Assembly (NCBI GenBank): GCA_947172415.1
Contig: OX359202.1
Coordinates: 560,501-624,500, forward strand
From: Chondrosia reniformis
Taxonomy: Eukaryota > Porifera > Demospongiae > Chondrillida > Chondrillidae
DNA length: 64,000 nt
Reading direction: 5' to 3'
Part shown: positions 22,272 to 32,151 of the stretch, in pieces
Numbering within the stretch: position 1 is the stretch's first letter
Layout of the letters: every line of letters starts with the position of its first letter
Notes under the pieces: model-generated
Database searches by the model: none
Seen by the model: only the letters and a program-made list of their open reading frames with translations
Told to the model about the DNA's origin: nothing
Translations under genes and position numbers: made by a program

Positions 22272-22321
22272 TTTGATATAAAGGTCACCATATGTACGTA
22301 TAGAAATATAGGCATCAATGG

Positions 22322-25300
22322 TTAATGCATATTTAACAGCATCGCTTTGATCTTGCTACCAGCAAATAATGTTTTTTGTTCATCTGTTTGTGGTGGAAGG
22401 ACCAGTAGAGCGTTGGCTGTCCGAACACTGGTCAGACGACTACTGCACTGGCTTCCTGTACTGGAGGCCTGAGGAATATCCCCACTTCCATTCCAATTTA
22501 GAATACAACGATGATATTCTGGTCTTTGATCCAAATTAACATCAAAGCCAAGCTGCGACAACAGGAATGAATATTGATAAATTGCTCAAGCAATACTATT
22601 ATAGCATCATACAAACCTGTACTGTAGTAGTGGGCAAGTGATATGCTTCAAAACCAGCCATCTTCCTCAAAGCAGGCAGCACAAAGAGATAGAATGTGAC
22701 AATACAAGACACAGGATTCCCTATAGAGACCATCCCATAAATGAGGTTGAATAGCAGTTGTATGTAGGCCATGTGTACTTGTGAATAGACTGAGTGTGGG
22801 CTAACACTTGTGTACAGCACGTGTCAAATGTGTACTTCTACCAGTGACTGGTACTTCTACCAGTGATTGACACTGCTGCACACAAGTTGACACACATTAG
22901 AAATTAAGGCTAGGGTTACAAGTGTCTGTACCTGGTAGTGAAAAGATCAGTTTAGTACTCTTCTTAACTTTGAGTGTAGAGAATGTAGTTGGTTTCCTAG
23001 CAACATATGGCAGCAAAAACAGAGTACAAATTAGATTACAGCTGTGTGTTGTATATGCACATCATTTGTAGTACACATGAAGAAATTATAATATTTTACT
23101 GTACCCCAAACTATATCATACAGTAGTATAAATTAGATGGTATTCTTGAACTAGATTTGTATTTCTCAGCTTACCCAGGTTTCATAAAAACTCGTCCAAA
23201 ATGAATCTCAGCACCCATTTGATCTAAAACTGGTTTCAAGTGGTCCTTTTCTCCCATGGACACACCCCCAGAGCTAATTAATACATCTGCCTCCTCCAGG
23301 CCTTTAGTCAGAGTATCTTTCAATTCAGATGGTCTAAATGAATACAAGACATTTAATTGTGTAATAGAGAGTATTATATAATTAAAGGGACTTACTCATC
23401 TTTAGCTAGTCCAGCATCCAGGCAGTCAAATCCATGTTCATGCAAGACAGACATCAAAGTGGTCTTATTGCTATCAAATATCTGAGCATCACACAAAGTG
23501 CCTCCAAGAGATACAACCTGAGTGAAGGAAGAGATAGGCCATTGTAAGTAATGTAAGGTCTAGCTTCACTGTCTTTAAAGAATTAGTTCTTTCTTATACA
23601 AAAAGGAAGATAATGCAGTTATATTTGCTTTATTCATTCATCTACAAAGACACAATTATTTATATCACAGTTAGTGTGTATAGCCATTATTCATCACGGC
23701 AGCATACAATAGGGACCCATTCAGCCACCCTCTAGCAATGATCTCCATCCCATAATGATTGCTAAACTATAATTTACATAATAGTATATAGTCAGTTAAT
23801 GTGTAGCAGCCCTGTACCTCATTTCCTGTTGATAACACTGCCACTCTTGGCTTCCTGTGTACTTGTACTCCCGAGGCACCGAGCGTTGCCAGGAGACCAA
23901 GCTCTGAAGGACCCAGCTTGTCCCCTCTCCTCAGCACAACCTCACCAACTGATATGTCAGACCCTATAGGTCTGTGAACATACAACTACACCTATATACA
24001 CTGTATATACACTGTATATATAGACCCTATAGGTCTGTGGACACTTATATAATAATGCATACACTGACATATATGTACAGTATAGACACAGTGTATATAC
24101 GTAGGTATGGCTGTATGTATGTAAGTGTCCAAGAAGAGTTGTAAAACATTTTGTACTATACATATGTGTTAGGTCACAAGTCCTATCTGGTGTGTTCTTA
24201 CCTTATGTCTGTACCTTTTGGAACTGATTTCAGAATTTTGACTTGTATCTCTTCCATTCCCTTCAAAAAAATATGAACATTAAACATCTGACTGTCATAT
24301 GATTGTCATGTGACTTACATCTTTGCTGCTCTCTACAAGTTCTGTGTCCTCCACTTGTACAACTGCATCTGCTCCTTCTGGTACTGGAGCACCGGTGGTG
24401 ATGCGAGTGACACTACCAGAGGTCACCCTCACCTTCACACTCTCTCCAGCGCTAGCAGCTCCGAGCACTCTCCTCACACCAGCTCCATCAGAGGACAGGA
24501 CAGCATAGCCATCCTTGATAGAGGCAGGGAAGGGAGGTACGGGGGAAGGAGCTGTCACATCATCTGCCACAACATATCCCAAACAATCTGAAGGAATATG
24601 AAAAGTTCCAAAAATTCCACCATGTTTCAAAGATGATAGGAATTTCTTCTAACTGTGCCAAACTTATCTTTGAGATGGTTCATCTTTAGTCTTGATTATC
24701 TAGAGATGCAGTTTGTTTCTTGAGAATCATCAGCCGCGGCAGAAGATCCCAGAGTTGAAACGTCCGATTCTCAAGAAACAAGTTGCATCTCTAGAAGCTC
24801 AAAGAGATGAACCACCTCATGTTTGAGAGATGAAAGCTCCTTACCTGGTATGTTCTCCATAGTGATTGCACTCCCAACTGGTGCATGCTCCAGTATGATA
24901 TCGAGTGCCTGCCCCACCCCCAACATGGGGTAGGGGGAGTGGCGGGGACGCAGAGCCACCTTGTGGAAGTCTGCCTTTGTCCTCTTACCCACACCAGATG
25001 TCATGTGACCATGAGGACATACATGCACAGGTTGTGGCTTGGTTACCATGGTAACATCCTTTTGTATATCTTTGTGTGTCTTCTTTATAGCAGTTTTATT
25101 GTCAAACAACAAATCTGTGAAAGAAAACAATTTAGATAGAGTTTAAGTATCTATGGGATGGTACATCCTTTGACTATTTGAGCATTTAGAAACACTGAAG
25201 AAGACCCCCAGGGTTGAAACATTTGACCAAGAAGCGAAACCAAACTGTGTTTCTAAATGCTCAAAAGGTCGAAGGATGTACCATCTCAAAGATAAGTTCG

Positions 25301-25971
25301 ATGCGGTTAGAAGGAATCCTTATTCTATTATTAAGTATGTACTTTATTGCAGTTTCTTAAAATTTTCTTTTTATCAAAATTTTTAAACTTTAAATTGTAC
25401 ACTGTATATATGAATTACCCAATGCATGTGGCAATGATGGCAAAATGAACTGAAGACATTCCTGTGATCCCTTCATACTGCCTGGAAGATTGACAATGAG
25501 TGACGACTTCCTTATTCCAGAACAAGGCCTATATTTGTATAACAGAATTTATACACAAGGTACACACAGGTTTACACTATAGCACATTTGTCTAGTAACT
25601 ATAAATGAAGCATGCTTGTGCAAAATAAAAGTGTATTCCAAATAATACAATACATTACATTGCTATATATGCAGTCACTTATATTATGTATTCATCTATT
25701 ATGTACATGTAGTATTACAGGTATACAAATAACATAAAGACTCTATGCAAACCTTGATAACATGGCCATGGGTGTAACTTGGAGTGATTTTGTTACCATG
25801 GCAACTACTATCCCTGGTGCCTCCTTCTCCAGTAGTCCCTTTGTGGCCTCAGGTGTGACATCTCGAGACGAGAAGCCAGTACCACCAGTGGTGAGGATTA
25901 GGGAAATCCCCTGTTCATCCGCCCACTCCTTTAGCACCTTCTGAATGGAATCAATCTCATCTGGTACACAG
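22322..25971 (-). CDS. GPHN: Gephyrin / molybdenum cofactor synthesis protein (5' exon not found)
   Basis: About eleven exons encode, in order, the MogA-like G domain ([48 protein letters not shown]), a linker ([11 protein letters not shown]...HVCPHGHM), and the MoeA-like E domain ([115 protein letters not shown]). Inserts molybdenum into molybdopterin; in animals also a synaptic scaffold. The linker is much shorter than in vertebrates. The first exon present starts at CVPDEID (about 25971), so the N-terminal VGVLTVSD-type segment is missing. Two foldback elements sit in introns. Confidence 0.9.
24640..24845. repeat. Foldback element with CTGAAGA-like loop, in a gephyrin intron
   Basis: Long inverted repeat: GAGATGGTTCATCTTT, TCTAGAGATGCA and TTTCTTGAGAATC on the left are mirrored by GATTCTCAAGAAAC, TGCATCTCTAGA and AAAGAGATGAACC on the right. 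The loop of about 35 nt holds GGCAGAAGATCCCAGAG + TTGAAACGTCC. The left edge GAATTTCTTCTAACTG recurs in other copies. Confidence 0.75.
25142..25330. repeat. Foldback element, best-preserved hairpin
   Basis: GGTACATCCTTTGAC and TTTGAGCATTTAGAAACAC on the left pair with GTGTTTCTAAATGCTC and GTCGAAGGATGTACC on the right: a near-perfect stem of over 30 bp. The loop of about 50 nt contains CTGAAGAAGACCCCCAGG + GTTGAAAC. The right edge reads GCGGTTAGAAGGAATCC, the inverse of the left edge of other copies. Confidence 0.8.
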
Positions 25972-26180
25972 CTGGTAATTATATTAGCCTCCTCAATATT
26001 AATACTACAGATATAGCCATGGGAATACTATAGTAATTATATTATCCTCCTCAAAATTAATACTAGAACCATAGTTATGGGAATAATACTAGCTTCCACA
26101 ATATTAATATTTAATTATAGATGGCTATATAAATACTATATTAATATAGTAATATCTAAACATAGTCATACTAATAGTGT
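25972..26180. repeat. Short degenerate tandem repeat
   Basis: Two to three diverged copies of a unit of about 60-65 bp (AATTATATTA.CCTCCTCAA, AATTAATACTA, ATAG..ATGGGAATA). Lies where the missing gephyrin 5' exon would be expected. 26181-26517 is AT-rich with no open frame that I could place in gephyrin. Confidence 0.5.
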
Positions 26181-26517
26181 ACCTATGATACTGTAATTTA
26201 CTAATATACACAATTAATGCTGCCTGTAATATATATAATTTATGCAAACAGTGTCTATGGGATATAGCAACTAACACTTAAGAATGTCTAACAGTTTGAA
26301 TTGAAGGGAAGCACCCAATGAATACCTGCTAACTGAAATTCTGTTGATATCAAAAGATATGTGAAGCCGTTGCAAAGAATGGAGTGATGGTGACTTAAAA
26401 TACCATCTATTCATTAGCTACAGCTAAATGGATGGTGCAACTTTTCCAAGAACAGAAATCATACTACTTATACACTGTTCTTCAACTAGTTTTAGTGAAA
26501 AAGAGACAACATACAAG

Positions 26518-27287
26518 ATGTCTTTGCTGATATTTGTTTACTGTGCTCTATGGCTATGTCAGGTTAGTGTGCGCACACAGAACATTACTGAGTTGTGAAA
26601 TACTGTGTTTTTCCCCTTAAGGCTACCTCGGCTGACAGAGTTCTGCTGGACCGACTGCTAACTCCAAGTGACCTCTTCAAGTACAGTGTGGTCCAGGATA
26701 ATGTCTACTTTGACACATCAGATCTAACAGTGTTAAGAATTGCTCAAAGAAGTGCCAATAACGATTTAACTAGAATTCTGAGAATACCATTATTGCCACC
26801 TTCACAGATCCAGAGCAGCGATCCCTACCATATTGAGATTGAGGCAGGCTTGAGTCTACAAGGCGGGTCAGAAAAAGAGATTGTCTTCTTTCTCAGTGAC
26901 AATAGAAAGGTGATAGGAATTATAGTACGAGATGAGGAAAGTGTGATTACTGAGAATGTCCACATCTGCTATGGAGTTGAGGGAGATGACGTGTGGCCGG
27001 CTGGGGTGGAGGGGGGTTTCCCTTCTCTGAGTAGCCATAACAGGAGACTGTCCGAAGGAGCACAGTATCGTGCCACTTCACTGCCATCCAAGGTCACTAT
27101 GCTCTTCAAACCAAATGAAGGGCTCGGTTTCTGCTCAGTTGTGGATGCTGTTCCTCGTACTAACCATGCTGCTTATAATCGGGAGATAGATAGCTTTAAT
27201 GGACTATTTCTTGACATTTATATCGACAACAACGAAAATCATGGACTACATTATGTCAAGATTAAACTTGTACAGGAGGCTTCTTAA
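26518..27287 (+). CDS. Secreted protein of unknown family, paralogue A
   Basis: Two exons: 26518-26562 encodes the signal peptide (MSLLIFVYCALWLCQ), phase 0; 26622-27287 encodes the mature protein; 236 aa in all. I do not recognise the family. Shared with paralogue B: RVLLDRLLTP, RILRIPLLPPSQI, FFLSDN, IGIIVRD, CYGVEGDD, a second Cys in GFCSVVD, FKPN, and a final LDIYIDN...VKIKLV strand. The alternation of hydrophobic strands suggests an all-beta, perhaps lectin-like fold with one disulfide (inference). No membrane segment apart from the signal peptide. Confidence 0.7.
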
Positions 27288-27817
27288 TCTTGTTTTAATC
27301 ACATTAACATTTATATTGACAGATGTTCAACCTATGCAGCTTTTCAGCTAGTGTGGGCGGATCTGATTGTGCAACTCATCAAAATGGCTCCTCACACTAG
27401 TGCACACATGTTTAACTTGTTAGTGACCTTTGGACTTTTTTGTTGGTTTCTGAAGGTGTAAATAATATGCATGAAAGAATGCAATTGAACAGAACTAAAT
27501 GAATAGCAAATTGAACAATGTTATCTGATGCAAATACCAGGTTTACATACACCAGTCATTGAGCATAGTGAATACTTCCTTTCACTGAATAGGTAGCCAT
27601 ATTTGTAATCTCATACCATACCAAGTACAATAGGTTATACCAGTTAACCCAATTAAAGTTTTCAAATTCAAAGTTGCAGAGTTTACTGAATTTATTCATT
27701 TCCACTTCATTCACACTTGTACGTAGTAGCAGCCATATCTTCGTATATCAGTTCACTATAAGTGTCCTCAGTCAGTTGGGAGGAATATGAAGGCATTCTA
27801 GTTGAAGTTGAAGGAAG
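27288..27817. other. Intergenic region
   Basis: 3' flank of paralogue A and 5' flank of paralogue B. No gene or recognisable repeat. Confidence 0.4.
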
Positions 27818-29251
27818 ATGAGTGTAGTAAATGTGGTCTATCTCTTGGTGTCTGTCACTTCCTGGATCAGTCAGGTTGGTACATTTAACCAATGTACAGT
27901 ATATATCTCTCTATATTAAACAAAATGTAGGTGTACTTTAAGGGTAGAGGGGTAGACTCATTTGAAGAAGGTAGACCTGGTGAAAGAGCTGACACGGTTC
28001 TTATTTCAAATGTCCCCTGAAAATGGTTTATTTTGAGAGATGAAGAGTTTGAGGAGGAATCTGTATCAACAGATTTAATTAGCAGTGTTTTCTCCAAATA
28101 GGCAAAACTGAAGAGTTTACAATCCCAATGAATCTCTTTACTGTAATGGAAAACAACTTTACTAAGTCGAGCCCTCACAGATTGAAACAGAACTGGTCCT
28201 AAAACTGCCCAGTTTAGAGAGGACTTATAGTGTATGTTTCAAATTACTAGTGGTGGCCCAGTGAAGAAGAGAAGGAGAAGGAGAAAACGCTTGTATCCTC
28301 ATCCAAAGCTCTCACTAGGTTTAGTTCCCTATAGGTCTTTACTCAAAAGTAGATGTAGCATGCAAGTAAAATGATGTATTAGATTATTCAAAATAGAATA
28401 AGGATTTCTTCTAACTGCATCAAACTTTTGAAAGGTTCATCTTACAAATGTTTTGAGTGTCTGGAGATGCAGTTGATAATAATCTTTGGATTGTCAGACG
28501 TTTTGAACCCGAGGGTCTTCTTCAGTGAGTGAAGTCGGTCTGTAGGTATTACATCAAACCATTTCTTTATCTCTAGGTCTCACTAGCTGAAAGGGTCGTA
28601 TATGACAAGCTATTAACTCCCAGAGAACTCTTTATGTTCACTCTATCTCAAAATGGAGTTACTTACAACACTTCAGACCCAACTCATCTGGGCATATACC
28701 ACTCGGAGAGGACAAGCAGGATCATCAGAGTGCTACGGATACCAGTAATACCACCATCTCAGATAAGGGCAGATGAATCATATTATGTACAGTTGCAGGT
28801 AAAGCTGGGTGAAGGAGATTCCAGGGATGACAGCGAATTACTATTTTTCTTGAGTGACAACAATAATGCAATTGGAATCATATTAAGAGATATGGGATCA
28901 GTAAATGATGATAAAAACAACTTTTGCTATGGTGTAGAAGGAGATGACGAGTTTCCAAATGGAATACAAGGAAAATTCGGCATTTTACAGCATCATAATA
29001 TGAAGATTAAATCTGCAGAGGAATATACAGCAAGTTCACAACCTACTGCAGTCACCATCTTCTTCAAACCAAATCAAAACTTTGGCAGCTGTTCCGTTAT
29101 AGATGGCATCCCACATATCAACACAGTGTCTTACGTACGTCAGTTAAATACACCGGATGGTGTGTTCATAGATGTGTATATTGATAATGACATCGAGAAG
29201 CATGAAATTCTCTTTATCAAAATAAAAGTAGTGGTAGAATCATTGTTATAA
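27818..29251 (+). CDS. Secreted protein of unknown family, paralogue B
   Basis: Two exons split at the same place as paralogue A: 27818-27874 (signal peptide MSVVNVVYLLVSVTSWISQ) and 28577-29251, phase 0, 243 aa. The intron is about 700 bp, much longer than in A, and carries a foldback element. Mature protein begins VSLAERVVYDKLLTPREL and keeps RVLRIPVIPPSQI, FFLSDN, IGIILRD, CYGVEGDD, GSCSVIDG and FKPN. Sequence between these blocks has diverged widely, so the duplication is old or evolution is fast. Function unknown. Confidence 0.7.
28393..28545. repeat. Foldback-family copy in an intron
   Basis: Left edge AAGGATTTCTTCTAACTGCA, then TTGAAAGGTTCATCTT, then GGAGATGCAGTTG. On the minus strand the core reads CTGAAGAAGACCCTCGG + GTTCAAAACGTCTGAC. 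Only one arm of the hairpin is kept. Confidence 0.65.
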
Positions 29252-29846
29252 TTATCCATATTTTTACATGTTGGATATATTCAATGGTAACACATTTAAA
29301 CAATTCACTATACAACAAGTATGCTGTACAATTCAGTTAATTAATATTCCTTATTAATTGTGGTAACACACATTCACATAGTCAACCAGATAGTGTTGAA
29401 AGAGTTCACAATGGAACAAAATATTAAGAATCTTCTTTCAAATGTCTATCAGCAGTCGCTAATATCAGAATTACAGGTACTGCACTAACTTGCTATCTGT
29501 GATCATACGCTTCAAGTTAGGTCCACTCTGGTCCTCGCTCTCTCCTTTATAGCAACTGTCACTTACTGGATATACACGAATTGTACATAAATAGAGAATT
29601 TTTACAGGTCAATTTACATGTATCATAAATAATATAGTTGCATGAAACCATACATCGTGTCATGGATCCGTAAGGAGACAAGCTATATATAAGATGGCAG
29701 CACAATAGTAGGAGATTAATAGCTTACCTGTTAGAATCCCACATGTTCTAATCTGCAGCATTTCCAGATCTGTTTGTATGTAACAGACCTATGTATGGGC
29801 GAATAGCCAGAAGGTTAGTAAAAGGGTAATCCCCCAGCTACACAAA
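29252..29846. other. Intergenic region
   Basis: 3' flank of paralogue B and promoter side of the methyltransferase gene. No open frame or repeat recognised. Confidence 0.4.
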
Positions 29847-31883
29847 ATGGCCGACTGGAAGAAGGTCGCTCTGGCTGCTACGATTGGTTCAGCTACTACT
29901 GCTGGGCTGGGAATGGCTCTCTATCTCGCTAATAAGCACTTGTGTCGATCTCATGGCCACGGTCACGACCACGATCACCATGGCGAGGCGGAACAGGTTA
30001 TCAGTCGCGAAGACTCATTCGTGGCTTTTCAATTCTTTGCGCAAGATGACTTTCCGTATGACTGTAACGTTAAAGAGTACACCAATTTTAGCAAGAGGCT
30101 GGCAGATATATGTATAGCACATAAAATGGTAAGTCCTTTAGTTTTATGACGCAACACACGTCTAGTTTAGTTTCTCCTTCTGTAAATAGGCCAGATCTTA
30201 TGTACTGCTTGTTCAGATTTAGTAGTAGTATTTTTATTATTTTTTGAATTCTAGTCGCTTTTTATTTGTAATTTTGCATCCTATATAAGATGGGCCAGGT
30301 AGGCCGGCCATTTTCTTTTAGCATCATTTTGATGCAGTAGTTGATCAGTGAGTATCCCTTGGTAGCCCTTACCACCTTAAGACTGATAAACTGAAGATAT
30401 GTGTATGCCTTAATGGTGTATAGCTTGATAGTCTATAGATATACTGGATATATACCTACATGAACTTTGACCTTTCCTATCGGCCATCTTGTTACTGTAG
30501 GATGGTGTACCAAGTAGGGCTCTTGATGTAGGCTGTGGGCCGGGTGGTGTGACCTTTGAACTCTCCAGGGGCTACGATGAAGTGTTAGGTATCGACATTG
30601 GGGAGGAGTTTCTAGCAAGGTGTAATGAACTGAAGACAGTAGGGCAATGCAACTACAATGTCAAACTGGAAGGAGACATCACAGAGCCTAGGGTAGCAAG
30701 ACTGGGTGATAACATTGTAAGTGAGGGGGCTCTTATTAGCAGACTGATGATAACATTGTAAGTGAGGGGGCTCTTATTAGCAGACTGATGATAACATTGT
30801 AAGTGGGGGGCTCTTATTAGCAGACTGATGATAACATTGTTTGTGGGGAGCTCTTATTAGCAGACTGGATGATAACATTGTAAGTGAGGGGCTCTTATTA
30901 GCAGACTGGATAACATTGCGAGGGGGCTCTTATTAGCAGACTGGACTAGAACTTTAAGATGTAATTGTGAAATTACTTAAGGGAATTAATGAGATCTTTC
31001 TTCTTCTGCTCCACTGGGCCAGACAGCTGTGTCTGTAAAATGCCAGCCTTCATTAGTGACATGCATAACAAGTACTTGATATCAATTCAATTAGGAAGTA
31101 GATTGCATGGAGATTACAACTCTTTGAATTGCATTTTCATTCTGATTTTTATACATATACCTATGGGTACTATCAATTCTATATACCTATGGGTACTATC
31201 AATTCTTTGCAGGATCGTAGCAAGGTTCATTTTCAGCAAGGAGATGCTTGTAGTCTAGATCCCAATCTCGGTCAGTTTGGGTGTGTCTTGGCTGCTCATC
31301 TACTGTCTCATTTGCCAGACCCGAAGGGATTTCTGGAGCATTGTGCCCACATGGTGGCCCCGAATGGTATCGTTGTCATAGCAACAGCCTATGCTTGGTA
31401 TGATGCTTTTACTCCCAAAGTGAGCTTTCCAAATTTTACTCTCCATTTTACCATACCTGCCTGCCCGCCTATCATACCTGCCTGCCCGCCTATCATACCT
31501 GCCCGCCCGCCTGCCTGCCTACCTACCTACATACATACATACACCAGCCAACCCTCATTTCTCCTTCTTCTTCCTTTTATTTCACACTAGTGCATCAACG
31601 CGCATATAGAAAACTGAATCTTAAGGGCATATTGCCTCACTTTATGTACATTCATGTTGTTAACCTCACATGTTTCCTGTCCTGTTCAAAGGAGAAATGG
31701 ATTGGTGGTAAGGTGAACGAGGATGGTGAAGAGATATCAGCCTTCGAAGCCCTCAAGGAGATCATGCAGACACATTTTGATTTGGTGGAGGATAGGGACT
31801 TTCCCAACGTTTGTCCCGAGGTCTACCGTACATATTACTGGACCGTTAGTCATGTAACCATTTGGAGGAGGAAAAGTCAATGA
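29847..31883 (+). CDS. Membrane-anchored OvoA-type SAM methyltransferase, copy 2
   Basis: Four exons (29847-30128, 30501-30716, 31213-31419, 31692-31883), 298 aa. Exons 2, 3 and 4 are 216, 207 and 192 nt, the same as in copies 1 and 3. Exon 1 encodes a hydrophobic segment (VALAATIGSATTAGLGMALY), then a His-rich stretch HGHGHDHDHHGE that could bind metal and is absent from the other copies. Motif I is LDVGCGPGGVTFELS; later motifs are GIDIGEEF, GDACSLDPN, VLAAHLLSHLPDP, PNGIVVIATAY and WTVSHVTIWRR. The donor of exon 2 lies in a minisatellite. Likely substrate is a small imidazole-thiol such as 5-thiohistidine, by analogy with OvoA only. Confidence 0.85.
30704..30950 (+). repeat. Tandem repeat spanning an exon/intron junction
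   Basis: About six copies of a roughly 41-bp unit (GATAACATTGTAAGTGAGG + GGGCTCTTATTAGCAGACTG). The first copy contains the end of methyltransferase exon 2 and its donor, so the GTAAGT splice site is repeated several times. Later copies vary (GTTTGTGG, GCGAGG). Confidence 0.85.
31440..31550 (+). repeat. CCTGCC-type simple repeat in an intron
   Basis: Irregular CCTGCCTGCCCGCCTATCAT copies followed by CCTACCTACATACATACATA. Pyrimidine-rich on this strand. In the third intron of methyltransferase copy 2. Confidence 0.7.
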
Positions 31884-32151
31884 TATTAGAACAGTACAAT
31901 CTGTAGTATTAAAGTAACAAAGTTTTTACATTTCTATTTCTCATTATTAAATCAGAAAATAATCATTTTAGGTGTATGTGCATCCATTTTGTGCTGAAGG
32001 AATGCTATTGCACTTGTAAGGAACAAGGTAATATCGCCTCCTGTCCATTAAAAATGTGCACCTGTTCATTAAAAATGGCTGCTGTGCTGTAATCTATAGC
32101 TAGAGTTCGAGGTCGTTTTACTGTGTTGATTTGGAGTGGTAGAGCATTAAA

